Source: Cyclaneusma minus (taxonomy: Eukaryota; Ascomycota; Leotiomycetes; Marthamycetales; Marthamycetaceae). From it: a DNA stretch of 64,000 bases. Under the pieces are notes generated by a model. That model did not search any database, had not been told where the DNA came from, and worked only from the letters and a program-made list of their open reading frames with translations. Where the stretch lies: assembly GCA_037179335.1 (NCBI GenBank), contig JAKZHN010000008.1, positions 1,178,001-1,242,000 on the forward strand. Reading direction: 5' to 3'. The position numbers and the translations under genes were made by a program. Below are positions 23,200 to 36,148 of the stretch, piece by piece (position 1 is the stretch's first letter; the number at the start of each line of letters is the position of its first letter).

Positions 23200-26100
23200 T
23201 CCAGTTTCGTGATCTACAGAGGGGATTGGTTCCAAAACTGAACCCCTTGGAGTCCTGGGAGTTGTGTACAAATAATGTATATCCAGGCGCACAGGCGTGG
23301 GCTAACACAATATGAATACAGACCTAGCCCTCTCACCTCAAGAAATCCCTACCGCAGTTCTTGCGTTGTGTTTCCTGGTTCCTACATGATTTCTGTTTAC
23401 TTGCATTTTGCCTGATTGCTTAGGTTTCTCCCAATCATTTGGGATTCCCCCAATTATTTGGATAAGGTTACTTCCAGTCACTTGGACTATCTCCGATCAG
23501 TCGAAGTTCTTGATATCCGGGCGTCAATTCAAAGGCGTGTCAAAATGTCTCGCGAACTACATGTAGGTACCAGGTAGCCTAAACTGGCTTCGGCTCTACC
23601 AGGCAGGATTCAATTGCCGAACTGCCAGCCACCAAACCACTCATCAACAGGTTCTCAAAAATCAACATAGTCCGTACCTTCATTAACAGCAATCCAAAAA
23701 CCCCATCTTGCGACCTGTGCTTTCCCCCAACTCAAACATCAAGTGCCCTTACACCTCACCGCTTCCGCTTCCAAAAAGCCCCATACGCAAACGCCTCCCT
23801 ACCCCGAACAAAAAGTCCTCGAACACTTCACCGCGCTTCAAACTTCCAAAAAGCCATGCCACCAAGGCCGCTCAAAACTCTAAATCACAGACTTACACTA
23901 TTCGAGAACGCTAGCGAATGGTCCCTGAGTACCCACGGGCCATACGCTACAACGAACCGGACCTGAGATCGCAAGATTGAGTTTGGACAAGAGGGGCGTT
24001 GTGAGAGCCGTGCGAAAGGACACAAAAAGATTGGAACTCGGGGATCCCGGTTCAGCCTCTGAGGAACTGGAAGTCCTTGGAAGTCTGTTGGTGAAGATGC
24101 GAGAATTTGTAGATTCTTGATTGTACACTGAGTCTAGTTTTAGATATGTCGCACAAACTTTGCGGTGGCATTGGCAGTCACAAGCTTGAGAGCCTTTAAA
24201 GTCAAATTTATGCTGTCTTTGAGTGAGTTGGACCTGGCCGGTACGCAAGGTACTGTTCCTGGGGTCGGGTAGTGTCTGGACGGGAGACTTGACAGACAGT
24301 GAGGTTTAAAAGCAAGCTGAACGGTCGGCTAGGACTGCTGGGACCCTTGGACGGTGTGACGTTCAAATTCGTACCTGGAGCTTTTGAGTTGAGTGCTGCT
24401 AGTAAGAGTTACATTGAAAAAAGGGGGAAGCACGTGCGTTAAGATCGAGAAAAAAGGTACTAAAGCTTGGATATAAGTCGTACTTTGGGCTAGAGATGCG
24501 AATGATGTTACGTTGGCTGCTGTTCCCAAGGCTTTTGGGGGGTGAGAGGGCACAAGTAAGGCTTGTTTACTGTTTAGTTGGATGGTTTGTTGGTTTGATG
24601 GGTTGATGGTTTAATGGTTTGATGGTTTGAAGTGTGGTAGGCACTAGAGGTCGTGAGCGAGTGCGAGCATGGATGATGCTGTCATTCCATGAACCTAGCC
24701 CTGGATTTCGAGGGGTATAGCCGTGAACTCTATATAGCCAACGCTGCATTATCCGGCCAGACCGACACACCCGCTGCATGTGTTCACGAGGGTCTCAAAC
24801 TCCAAAGATCACGAAGTCTCCTGAATGTCAGAGAGGAGAATTCAGGAGTTTTGGGCGGTTCGGAAGCCTTGATGAGAAGTGGCTTGCGAGATGTTGCTGG
24901 AATATCGACTTCGGCGAATCTAGAAGAGGGGTGTAGCAGAAGCGTTGCACTCGGCTGAAAGACTAAATCAACGGTTCGAGGAGGTTCGGGGTAGTCGCTT
25001 GACCTTGTAATCGAGTGAAAGGGGGGTGGCCTCGATCATTATTACATGGAAGTTTTCAGAGTTGCACAGCATTGCATGTCCAGAACTTGCACGATTCCTC
25101 TGGGCATGAGACAACACAACGGTTGGGGATTGGTATCGGGCCAATGAACCAGAGACACACAACGGAGAGGACTCCGCAATGTCTTCAGTGGCGTGTGCAA
25201 GAGCAACAACCTGGCCCTCCACACGGCACACGCAAAGGTGCAGGACCCAAGAGCGGGTGTCAACAGTAAGGTAGTTCCACAGAATGGAAATTTGGACCCC
25301 TGAAATTCAATCTTGTGCTGATTAATTCTAAGAGTTGGAATAGAGAGCTCCGAAGCCGTTAGCAGTGGTCGACGTCAGAGCATTGATCCCTCGACTAGGT
25401 GAGTACATGTAGTATCGTCCACTACTTTAGTAAACTAATTTCGGCATCGTTTATGCTTCAGCCGTCAGAAGCTCTGGTCCCTGAGAGACAGAAGCTACCC
25501 TTACGGTGCCTAGGTACTCTCAAGCAATTGCCGACTTCAGCTCAGTCCACATGCTAAGTATTTAGGCAGAAATGCACGTGGTGGTGAAGTCATTCATTGA
25601 ACGTATGCCGGTTACAACCGTCACTCCGAGGTTGTTCAACCTGCTACCCCACGGGGCCACGGACTTGGAAACCGTGCCCTGCTACTCGATGCTGTGCGAC
25701 TGTAATGGACGGATGCTAGCTCCGTCCAGTCCTGCCCCATTGCTTCGCATGCAAGCATTATGTGTGCCGTCACCAGGAAATGTGGTGGGTGCAGAGCTAG
25801 AGATCTGGACCGGGCCTGTCAGTGTCGATCCGGGGAGACGTGCTTCAGGGTCCAATTGGACCCTTGATATGGCATCACAATGATGATCACAACCCTCATA
25901 ACTTTCTTATCCTGGCTACTTCCATCCAATAGCTGTCAGTGAGGCAGTTTGCAAAGCTGGGGGTTGAGATGTTCATTGCTCGGCACTGGATTCGGAGCAA
26001 TGGTGCTGGTACGACGATGGGGGTTGTGTATGGGGGTGAATCGTCACAACATTGCTAGTATCCAGTCCGTCGGTTTTGAGGCCGAATTTGGTATGACCCT

Positions 26101-29100
26101 ACGTGCAGTCCTCAACCCGAGGTTGCAGATATCTCTGGTGGTTAAGGTAGCATGCATATGATACATGTAGATGTCTTTCGTGCAGGTTGTATTCGGTTGT
26201 TAACCATATTGCGGGGTATTAGACGTTCTGATCAACGTCATAGCACTAGGCTGGTATGTCTTGATCCAGCAGAGTGTGTCACAATGGAGGCTCGGTGGTT
26301 TACCAAAAGGTCTTCTGATCAGACGAAAGGGGATTGGAACTTTACAGTTCTTGTAGGTGGGAACCCTTTCCGATATCAAGAAACAACAGCACCTATTCAA
26401 TGGTGTCTCTGGCGGTTCAGTTCTTGTCCCAGGGGCCAGACTTGAGTGGCTTCAGATTGAGGTGTCGGCCGGACACTCGTGCAATAATTCGAAATATGAG
26501 AGGCCAAGGAGATAGGTCCGATGAGCGGGAAGATGCAGGGCATGGCTCGAGAAGTTGGGAAAGACAGAACAAAAACGGCTTTGATCTTCAGAACTCAAAA
26601 CTGGGAAGACGGGGATTTGTGGTGGCCGGTGGGGACGAAGGCGGGGCAAAGCGACCAAGGAAACTCAGGAACCGCGGGCTGTCGGATATTAATTGATGTT
26701 ATTGTTGGAGCATGATAGCATTATTGGGTACACGAGGTTTCGAACACTTGTATATCACTCTTCAAGCCTGAGGCAGCTGAGAACTTTCTCATGTGCTTTT
26801 TGCCGTGCGAGGGTCGCTTTATAAGGATTGTGTCGATCTCAGGGTCTAGATCTTTGAAGGGATCTTTGAAAGATTCATGTTGTAGGCAGGTTGCCGGCGA
26901 TGCGACAATTATCATGATGTCAAGTAAGGTACCAACAATTATTGATTGAAGCTGGGCGTCTCCGCTTGAAGAAAGTGTAGCGAAGACCCTGCAACAGCTA
27001 TCAGCCGCTCACTCGTCCCGCATACGACGAAATTCAGCATTGAAACATGGCAGCTCGGGAAAGGGAGGCTCACGCCAGAATATGAAGCCATAAATTGGCT
27101 GACATCTCTCAACATGAGGGGAACAGGATTTTGGAAAAGGCCGAACCTGGGCTCATGCTTCAATATCTCGATCTCGGAGCGGAGGAAGGATGTTCCAACG
27201 CGACCCTGGCGGGTGGGGCCAGCCAAGGGACTGGAGCACAGACCGGGAACCAGCTCGCTGGGTGGGCCCGTTTGGCATTGGCCTGAGCTGCAAAAACCGA
27301 TCCCAAAGCCAAATCTCGATGCGGAGGCTGGGAAATATTGGGCCTGACGTCAGACGCCGTGCTGCTTGAATAATGAGCTGCCGCGACTTCCACCGCCAGC
27401 CCAGACTCAGCGACGACAGCGAAGAGAAGAAGAAAAAGATATCCAGACTCGCCTTCCCTACGCAGCAGGTGCGACACAGGGTGAGAGCGCTCTCCTTGCG
27501 AGTTTGACAGCAGGTAGGCAGCCGGCAGCCGGCAGCCTTGGTTCCACCCAGCGCATGGCATTTTGTACATGTATGTAATGGGCTGCGCCATTCCTGCATC
27601 CGTCCCCTAGCGCTTAGGCGAGGAAAGTCCCTGTGGATCTTGGTGGCTTGGCGCGATCGGAGATCGACTGAACGCTGAACGGAGCGACCTCCGGAGAGAA
27701 AATTTTGTGTTACAAACGTGAAGACGCCGCAATTACGTATAATTTTGTTTACTAACAATAATAAAGTAAGTTATTGAAGAACAAGACGCTCCGGTCATCC
27801 GCCAGCGCTGCGATGCCATACTGCTATCCATGCGACGACTTCAGGTGGGGCTGAGACGAGCAGTATTGAACTCATAAGAGCAGGTGTCAACATACGACGG
27901 GCATTCCCTTCCAGTCGCAGCACCACCGCTTGTGACTGGCCGAGGGCGGCCGGAGTTCAGACTCCTATCCGGGACATGTGCATGTGTTTAAGCATGGTGT
28001 TGTGAGCAGACCTCTCGAGAATGCCATGCTGACCATCGGCCTGCGTTGAAACTATTCGTAAGATACAGGTATGTAAAAAAAAGTCAACCTTCAAGCTCCA
28101 ACATACCCGCAACGGACTACGTGAGCCTGCACGTACCCACACTATGGGGAACTATGGGGGTCCAGCCAGCCTGCCCGCCCCTGATACATAGCAGCAGCTT
28201 CAATCACTTTTCCAAAAGCTTCTTGGGGCCGTTGCGCGAGGCGCATCCAACGGGCTCCACACGCCGTCATTATTCTCGACTGTTTTCCAGGGTCGGGACG
28301 GATGATGCAATTAATGTTTTCAGGAACGGTAACCCGGATGCGATTCCCTCTTTGCTTTTCACGAAGCTTTTCCGAGAGGGGGGAGCAAGCCGCGAGGGAT
28401 AATGCACAGTCCCTGAGACACGCCCAAACAATCATCAATGCGAAGAACCACTTGCTATGCTTCTCGCCATTGTCAATTGCGTGCTGCCCTCTGATTATCA
28501 AAGCCACCACTGCCATCGCCAGAACTGCTTGCCATTCCGCCTTGACCGTCGAGTCTGCCAATCTCCGCCTTTTCCACCATCATCAGCACACACTTAGAGT
28601 AAGAAAGCACCGTTTCTTCACCGGCGTGGCGGTTCGCGGGCTGGCGTCGCAGGTAGCTTCGAACCCTTAAGTCGTCCCGCGGCCCTGTCACCCTCCAGGC
28701 CCTCGGATCCCTGGCAGCTCCCTCAGCGGCCTGCAGCTGGGCGATCATCCTTGGCCAGATGCTCGCATCTTTTTTCCCTGTGAGCAAGGTGCCAGGCGAG
28801 CAGCCACGGCACGACGGGAAGGGAGGATGTGTGCATCCTGGCAGCGACATACTGGCAGCCATTGATGCGGACGTGTCCTCCGCCGCCGCCAACCCGTGTA
28901 GATATCAGATCGGTATTGGCAGCAACGTCATAACGGGGTCCAGGGTCGACTCCGAGCTCAATGCCCTGCTCGTGGCCCTTAGCGCCGAAGTTTGGGGGTC
29001 TGGTTGACGACAGGGATCGCAAGCCTCAGAGTTAGCAGCCTGTACCGTAGCCCCCCCTCTCTCTAGGACTGGAGTAGTGTCTCCGCTGTAACACGGTCCA

Positions 29101-29502
29101 CCGTCCACCGTGCAACTGGCAAGCATGAAATTTGCTGGAGCCTTCGATACAATCCTGGCCCAAGTGCGTGTGGCCCATAACTAAACCCCATCAGCCTGCC
29201 CAGATTCCCATCCGAGAGGCCCTCCCCGACCCCAAAGCCTTCCAGCGATTCATGCGATCTGCCACTTTCTGAGTCGCGCCGAACAGAACATCCCGCAACG
29301 TCACTCACCAACACTGATCTCTGCGAACGTCGATCCTCTTACATCACCACAACCGAATTTATTCCCAGAAACGGATTCCTCGGAACCCGGCCGCCCTGCC
29401 CTCGACTCGCGACAGAGACGACAGAGGCTTGGTACAAGTATAGCTCTGTAGCGTCCGCTCCATTCTTCGTGATCTCGAAACTTGCCCTCCAAATTAATCA
29501 AC
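23200..29502. other. Gene-poor 6.3-kb region
   Basis: No supported coding gene. It contains a short 19-bp repeat array (23427-23505), a TTTGATGG-type microsatellite (24575-24630) and TACATGTA sites at 23558, 25404, 26162 and 27566. The GC-rich last kilobase is probably promoter and leader of the C2H2 factor. Frames such as 25572-25883 and 27153-27758 show no domain. Confidence 0.5.
24575..24630. repeat. TTTGATGG-type microsatellite
   Basis: Imperfect repeats of a TTTGATGG/TTTAATGG unit: TTGGATGGTTTGTTGG, TTTGATGGGTTGATGG and TTTAATGGTTTGATGG follow one another. Confidence 0.8.
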
Positions 29503-30438
29503 ATGCCTAACCGACCCGCCATGCACGCCCGGGACTCCTCTGGTCGCCAGGTCTCGCTTCTCAACGACGAGCCTGCTTGCACCCGACCGTCCTTCTACTC
29601 ATTCCCATCGTCTGCCTCCACCGTGTCTCTTGCTTCCAGCAGTAACCCAGGCACCCCAGATCTCGAGAGATCGCATTCTTACGATTCTCACCTCACGCGA
29701 GAGCCAATGTCTCCCATGACGCCTACCGCAATGGAGTTCACGAGACCACCTTTTCCCACTTCGCTGTCATACCAGGACTCGAAAATGTCGCATCATCCCT
29801 ACCCCAGCGACATATCGAGCCAAAGACCCTCAATTGCAGACAGCAGGTCATCCTCATTCGGAGACTACGAGGATGAGCGCGGTTCTGCCTCGTCCGTTGG
29901 TTTCGGCTCGAACAAGCGATACCCGTGTCGCTTCAAAGACTCCCATGGTTGCGAGAAGACGTTTACCACGTCCGGACACGCATCGCGGCATTCCAAGATC
30001 CATACCGCCGAAAAAGCGGTCCAATGCCAGTTTCCTGGCTGCCAGAAAAAGTTCACGCGCGCGGACAACATGAAGCAGCACTTGGAGACTCACTACAAGG
30101 AACGCTCTCGCGCATCGGCCTCCAAAAGCACCTCGGCTCCAGCCAAGTCGCCTCACTCGCCTCTGACGGTGGCTGCCGGCGTCAAAAAATCTGTCTCCTC
30201 CGGCAGATCGAGTCGCGCTGGTCGTCCCGAAGTTTCGGCTAATGCGGCATCATACTACGCTGGAAACTCATCGGATTGCTCGATGACCGCTAGCCCCATC
30301 TCGAACTGCGGCTCCTTGGACATGGCTGGGTTCCACAGTGCGCTGCTTTCTCATCCGGTTCCGGCGCGAATTGAAAACTGCGCCAGCGGTCTCGATGCTC
30401 TGGCTATGGCAGTCGCCTGCACAACTGGCCGGGTGTAA
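29503..30438 (+). CDS. C2H2 zinc-finger transcription factor
   Basis: Single exon, 311 aa. The start is the ATG at 29503 (MPNRPAMHARDSS); seven upstream open codons begin with TTG. After a long Ser/Pro-rich region two C2H2 fingers lie at about residues 140-200: YPCRFKDSHGCEKTFTTSGH with ASRHSKIH, and VQCQFPGCQKKFTRADNMKQ with HLETH. The paired-finger block with TTSGHASRHSKIHTAEKAV resembles filamentous-fungal regulators of the RfeC type; I hold that name loosely. A basic Ser/Lys-rich stretch follows the fingers. The last codons (AMAVACTTGRV) are part of a tandem duplication that continues past the stop. Confidence 0.85.
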   Translation: MPNRPAMHARDSSGRQVSLLNDEPACTRPSFYSFPSSASTVSLASSSNPGTPDLERSHSYDSHLTREPMSPMTPTAMEFTRPPFPTSLSYQDSKMSHHPYPSDISSQRPSIADSRSSSFGDYEDERGSASSVGFGSNKRYPCRFKDSHGCEKTFTTSGHASRHSKIHTAEKAVQCQFPGCQKKFTRADNMKQHLETHYKERSRASASKSTSAPAKSPHSPLTVAAGVKKSVSSGRSSRAGRPEVSANAASYYAGNSSDCSMTASPISNCGSLDMAGFHSALLSHPVPARIENCASGLDALAMAVACTTGRV

Positions 30439-30669
30439 AGCCCTTCCTCCGCTATCTCATCGAGATTCTCCCTGGTTACGTCGACCCATCGTGCAACGGC
30501 GTACACGGCATGGTCATAAATCTGTGGCTATGGCAGTCGCCTGCACAAGTGGCCGGGCGTAAAGCCCTTCCTCCGCTATGTCGTCGAGATTCTCCCTGGT
30601 TATGTCGATCGCATCCCCTCGGCACCTGACCCATCGTGCAACGGCGTACACGGCATGGTCATAAATCTG
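30401..30669. repeat. Tandem duplication spanning the C2H2 gene stop codon
   Basis: A 124-bp unit starting TGGCTATGGCAGTCGCCTGC (30401-30524) is repeated at 30525-30669 with a few substitutions and about 21 extra bases (around 30610-30630). The unit includes the last 12 codons and stop of the C2H2 factor. The second copy still encodes AMAVACTSGRA and a stop in its own frame. Confidence 0.9.
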
Positions 30670-32971
30670 ATTTTATTGATACCACAAGCCCGAGCTTCTA
30701 GTCCGGCGGCTGCTTCATTCGGCGGGATCTCCTGTATATATATGGCACGGCGTACTGGCGTGTTTTGGGTTATTATACCCATTCCTGTTCAAGCGTTGGG
30801 TGGTCAGCACTCTCTTCTTTATTTCTTCAAGCCCTGCATTAATGTGTGGCAAGCGGCTATTGGCGGAACCTGATGCATGGGGGGTGTACATGAGATGAAA
30901 TAACGGCCACGGCATGGGGGATTTTTTTTTAGAATCGCGAGAGGTACACAAAAGTCTTTGGCGTCAACCGTTTCCCGAGTTTGGGACGCGCAGGCGGCGA
31001 TAGATTGGATCGCGAGGAGGCGGGATGGGTTGCGACTGGGCAATGCACACGTGCTTGCTGGTGTGGTGGCACCACGGGTGACAAGCTTTGTATTTAAGGA
31101 TATGCCTGTTTTATGGCTTGGAAACAGGACGAAATGTATAAAACTTGTGTTGCTTGGAATCAAGCCTTTTATAATAAGCCTGAATAATAAACTTGTGATT
31201 CGTGAGATTGTGTCTCGATGGCGCCCGTCTTCTGGATCCCTCTTCAATCCTTAGTCTCCTCTTGTCCTTTGCCTTGCCCACAGAAAAAAATAGCTTTGAG
31301 ATCTGGGCTTTATATGGCACTCCCAAGGCATCACCCAATGACTTTATACCTAGATGATACCTAGGTACCGGTCTCCATTCAGTTAATCAGCCTCTGCCTT
31401 CTAGGCTGTTCCGGCACTCATTGGGCTAGGTACCTTAGTTACCACAACTCGGATGATTTCCTGATAACCTCCTGGGTGCTCCGTAGCCGGGCAGGGTTCA
31501 AATTCCCAGTGGACCATGTCCCAAATCGTTTTCCTAGTAATATTTCACCTTTCTCAGAGACTGTCTTTAGCTAAGTTCTTCATCGGCATTTCCAACACCT
31601 CCAATATCTTCGATCAGATTCCTGGTTTCCATGGCCGGCATTGTCAAGCCTACCTAGGTACTGGATCATTGCGACTAAGCTTCTTTTAGCTCTTTCGTAC
31701 GCTAGGGACAAAGTTCTTTGACAAGTCTAGTTTCTTCTGAAATATATACGCTCCTTCTCAGGGCTCAGTATAGTCCAGTGTACTAAGACACACAGATTTG
31801 ATTGGACGGACTGCAGACCGGCAGCAGGCTACTACATCCCTCAGTTCAACTGAATAACTCTTACCCATCCTCCTCTGACGAACCCACAAAACGATATTTT
31901 ACGACGCTGGCTTTCTCGATTTCCATAGACGACAGTGCTGAAATGTCCGGTCCATACAAGTCAAAATAAGGTTTCTTGAGCCACAACCGTACGACGAGGC
32001 GACGACTGTGGACTCACCTTGAGCTTATTCCTCGAGCATCTACGCCATGATTGCAAGAGAAAAGGATCTTGGTTCTATGTACGATGCCGTACGGCAAGAT
32101 TTTTGGGACGCTGAAACTGGAAAGATGCAGGCAATTTTATTGGTCAGGCATTGGTAAAGGGGTTCCATGTCATGCATGCGTTGTCAGTTACTTTTCCTCG
32201 GGGGTTGGCAGTACCCGATGGCTTTGTACAAGGCGAGTGCTCTGATTGAAATTTATTAGGACTGTGTATAAGATTAATGGGAAGGCAGACTACAATAGAG
32301 AGGTTCTCAAGAACTACAGCAACGAATTGGGAAAAACTAGCCGGCAATTATCACAATCGAAGTTCGAGGAATACTGACCTGGGCAGTACAACATTGAATC
32401 TCAATATTGATCCTCAAAGCTTACAGCTCCGGACCCACTTTACACCCCGCATGACCGACGGCGTTTGCGGGGCCGGGCGCTAACCCCCGCACACATCCTT
32501 GTCCGTTACAAGCTTGATTGCAGAACAGAATGCTTCGTTCCTCAATAAATCGATCCATCACTTTCCTTCTCCGCTGCAGCTTGTCTAAAATACTCCTAAG
32601 GATCAGAAGAACGGCGAAAACAACCACCTCTCGTTGCTAATCGAAATTCCCACTCTACTCATATTCCGAGGAAATTGAGGGATCAGGGGCAAATGCAGGC
32701 TCCATGTCGGCTCGTGTTGTACAAGAAAGTGAAGGGCTGAAAGCTCAGTTTAGGCCGAACTACATGTAGCTCTGCATCAACACGTGTGCTGAACTCTGTT
32801 GGACCTGATGCTAGTCTGCTATTGGCAACTAAATCTTTCTAACGATGGCCAAGCCTGGTTACCCCCTCCTTTTGGTTTGGAGAAGAGCTCCGTTATATAT
32901 ATACACATATACTCCTTCTATCTCCGGACCCACCTTGACACTCTCCTTTTCCTCTTCAGTGTCATCTCACC
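30670..32971. other. Intergenic, no supported gene
   Basis: 2.3 kb without a convincing gene. The part 31340-32045 is almost free of open frames. It contains several ACCTAGGTA-type palindromic motifs (about 31360, 31427, 31650) and a TACATGTA site at 32761. The last 100 bases are the P450 promoter, with a TATATATA stretch at about 32894. Confidence 0.55.
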
Positions 32972-35144
32972 ATGGAGTCCATCTCCCTCTCTACCATCGC
33001 AGCCATTTCTGCAGCTGCCGGTGTTGCCTCTCACCTAGGATACTTCATCCACGGCGAGCATCACCTCGAGGTTACTACTATCTTCCTTGCTCTACCCTTC
33101 GGACCGCCTACGCTCTGCGCAGCTCTCTTCAGATTTGGAGACAATGTTGGCTTGTGGACTGCAATCCAAATCACATCTACCATTTTCGCTTCCTATCTCA
33201 CAGCTATCACTGCGAGCATCCTGACCTACCGTGCCCTCTTCCATCCTCTCCGCAACTTCCCAGGCCCTTACGATGCCAAATTGAGCAAGATCACCCACAG
33301 TATCCACATTGCAAAAGATCTGAAGAATTTCAAACGGACGGATGAACTCCACAAGCAGTATGGAGATATTGTGCGGTATGTTAAGAACTGATGTCCGCAG
33401 AAAAATGCATGCTAATCTTCAATTGAACAGAATCGGCCCCAATGAATTGTCTCTTCGGATCCCTGCTGCGGTCAACCAGATTGCAGGACCCGGTACAAAG
33501 TGCGGCAGGTCGATCTGGTACGACTGCGTGTCTCTGCCCAACCGAGCGCTCCAGACAGAACGAAACAAGGCAATTCATGATCGGAGAAGAAAGGTCTGGG
33601 ATCGAGGATTCAGCGCTCGTGGTATGTATCTTCTTATCCACGAAGCTCTTACTCCTTCTATTCCGTAAAGCTGTCAGGGGTAGAATGATAATAAGCTTAC
33701 TTTCGTCCAGCACTTCGAGACTACGAACCACGAATCAAGAAGTATACGGAAGAGCTTGTATCACAACTCGCCGCTCATTCCGGCGAGGCAATCAACGCTG
33801 GGAGATGGTTCAACTTCTTCTCATTTGATGTGATGGGCGACCTTGCGTTTGGCAAATCTTTTGATATGCTGCAGAGCGGAAAGGCGGTACGTCTGCAATG
33901 AACTCATTGAATACTAATAACGATGCTGCAGAGAGACTAACGCTGGGGTAGCACTTTGCAATCGCCCTTCTCAACTCCGGCATGGCGTCGCTTGGGATCT
34001 TGACCCCTATTGCGTGGATTTTCCCACTCTTGCGAAAGATTCCGGGCACCGACGATATCAAGTTTATCAAGTGGTCTGAGGAACAGGTCCAGATCCGGAA
34101 GCAGGTATGTTTCACTAGCACTTCTGGAATAATCTCAGTATTCGAGTGGTCAGACTACAAACTTGCAAATATTGACATTGTATGAAAACAGAATCCTCCC
34201 GAGTTGCCCGATATCATGAGCTGGCTCATCGAAGCCGAAAGCAACACCGCCGACCCAGTCCACAGCGATCCTCGGTATGCGCCATCTCCCTCTCCTCTCC
34301 TCTCCACAATGTCTCCTCTCCAAGTGCCACTCTCCGAAAACAAGCTAACCACCGCCTACCCATTCAGTTTCCTCAACGGTGACTCCCGTCTCATCATCGT
34401 CGCCGGCAGCGACACCACCGCCGCAACTCTGACCCACGTCTTCTACCACCTCTGCGCCTCACCCTCTGCCATCACGACTCTCCGCCAAGAGCTCGCCGAT
34501 ATCTCCTACACGCCCGGCTCTGAAAACGAAGTCAGAGATTTGCAGGATGCGAAATATCTCGATGGCATTATTCACGAGACGCTGCGACTACACCCGCCTG
34601 TGCCCAGTGGTCTGACGAGAGTCACGCCGCCGGAGGGCCTGGTGCTCAAGACTGGTGGTGGTGAGAAGGGAGGCAAGGGACTGCAGAAAGAAGTGTGGAT
34701 TCCGGGAGGCGTGACAGTCAGTACGCCGACTTGGAGTATGGGAAGATGTAAGTCCTTAAGGTTTCTTTGCCCTCGATCTCTTTTATCAATTTCCCCGCCG
34801 CGAATAGGTTCTAAGATGATTTTGCTGATACTTCAATAGTGGAATCCTGCTACGTCCGCGCCGAAGAATGGCTCCCCGAGAGATGGGTCGACAAGCCCGA
34901 ACTCATGCTCGACAAATCAGGTTATGCTCCTTTCTCCGTCGGACCATACAGCTGCATCGGACGAGTCCTGGCGCTGCAGGAGATGAGAACTGTGATTGCA
35001 AGGGTAGTGACTGAGTTTGATGTAAAGCTTGCGCCAGGGGAAGATGGAAGGAACCTGCTGGAGGAGAGTCGTGATTGCTTTACTCTCGAGATGAAGCCGT
35101 TGAACTTGGTGTTTGACAAGATCAAGAAGAAGGAGGTAGTTTGA
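32972..35144 (+). CDS. Cytochrome P450 monooxygenase
   Basis: Seven exons: 32972-33375, 33431-33621, 33711-33886, 33952-34104, 34192-34274, 34368-34747 and 34840-35144; 563 aa. The long hydrophobic N-terminus with ASHLGYFIHGEHH is typical of fungal P450s often annotated as tryprostatin B 6-hydroxylase-like, so it is anchored in the ER with several membrane segments. Key motifs: I-helix AGSDTT (about residue 348), ExxR as ETLR (about 404), PERW, and the haem loop FSVGPYSCIG with the ligand Cys near residue 501. The usual Arg of FxxGxRxC is Tyr here, which occurs in this subfamily. Substrate is unknown. It needs a P450 reductase, not present here. No backbone synthase is nearby. Confidence 0.93.
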
Positions 35145-35404
35145 GCTTGTAAAGTTTGGCGGAGAAGTAGGGGAATCTGGTTTTCTTTCGAGGTAATGTT
35201 GGATTTTTTCATTGGGTATCTGAATTAGAATAGCAGCTGGAATGTCAAGTATACAGTAATGAAACGAAAGTGGTATACCAAAATAACAAAGACCTAATCC
35301 GAAAAAGAAAAAAACCAACTCCATGTGCTCCAAGTACTCATACATACCACCATTAGCTTCATGAACTGTCACTACCAAACGCGCAACCAAGCAATATCCC
35401 TCAT

Positions 35405-36148
35405 TCAATCATCCAACACAGCATCCTCATCAAGGCTCATAGGCCACCCACCCTGCCAAACCCCACTCCCATCCACCCAAGCCCCCACCGCTTTCGCCGG
35501 ATCACCACCCCAGCTTCGCAAGCTCCCTGTGTTCTGGCTACTCTTCAAACTAACCAAGCTACTGCCTCCCCTCGTAGCTCTACCCGACATCCCCGGCCCC
35601 GAAACCTGCGTATCCTGTCGCAGAAAGCTCGAATTCATCTCATTGCCAGCCTGCATCCCTTTCTCAATATTTTCAAGAGACTCCCAGGAAAGGAAGCGTC
35701 GAAGAGGAAAAGATATCATAGCAGCATCAAGCTCATTATCAAATGAACTGCGATGTCGATGCTGTAATTCCCCGAGTCCTACTTCCGGCCCCAGGATCAC
35801 GAATGCATCATTGGGATCGCGCGCTTCGGGGCCTTCTTGGCCGACTACGGAGTCGCTATCGGTATCGGTGTCGGAGGAGGAATCGTAGTTGAGGGGCGCT
35901 CGCCCAGTTTGGGAAAAAGAGAGAGGAGAGGCTTGTTCGTTCCAGCTGCCGATTCCCAGGCTCAGCATGCTGGTTTCGAGGTCTGGATTCTGATAGGGGT
36001 CATTGTGGGAAGTGCCGGCTTCGGAACAGCTGCAGTTGTCGAGGTTCAGGATTGGGGGTCGGTCGGGGGAGATGGTTTGGAAGCAGGTGGCGCAGGTCCA
36101 GGTGTCTAGGCGCTCGTAGTCGTGCGAGGTGTTGGGGAGGGCTTCCAT
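35405..36148 (-). CDS. Conserved-looking hypothetical protein, acidic and Ser-rich
   Basis: Single exon, 247 aa. The start is taken at the ATG at 36148 (MEALPNTSHDYERLDTWTCA); upstream codons begin with TTG. A TWTCATCFQ pair of cysteines near residues 18-23 and CSCS near 40 could form a small zinc site. The rest is Ser/Asp-rich (DSSSDTDTDSDS), with FVILGPEVGLGEL near the middle. Convergent with the P450; only 260 bp separate the two stops. I do not recognise the family. The frame is long and codon use is even, which supports coding. Confidence 0.6.
   Translation of the reverse strand: MEALPNTSHDYERLDTWTCATCFQTISPDRPPILNLDNCSCSEAGTSHNDPYQNPDLETSMLSLGIGSWNEQASPLSFSQTGRAPLNYDSSSDTDTDSDSVVGQEGPEARDPNDAFVILGPEVGLGELQHRHRSSFDNELDAAMISFPLRRFLSWESLENIEKGMQAGNEMNSSFLRQDTQVSGPGMSGRATRGGSSLVSLKSSQNTGSLRSWGGDPAKAVGAWVDGSGVWQGGWPMSLDEDAVLDD

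Noticed and set aside
27153..27758. Overlapping 201- and 143-codon minus-strand frames
   Set aside because: Two long frames on the same DNA with low-complexity peptides and no domain; probably chance in GC-rich sequence.
31480..31510. GGTTCAAATTCC resembling a tRNA T-loop
   Set aside because: The flanking stem does not pair and no anticodon or acceptor arm fits around it. No tRNA found in the window.
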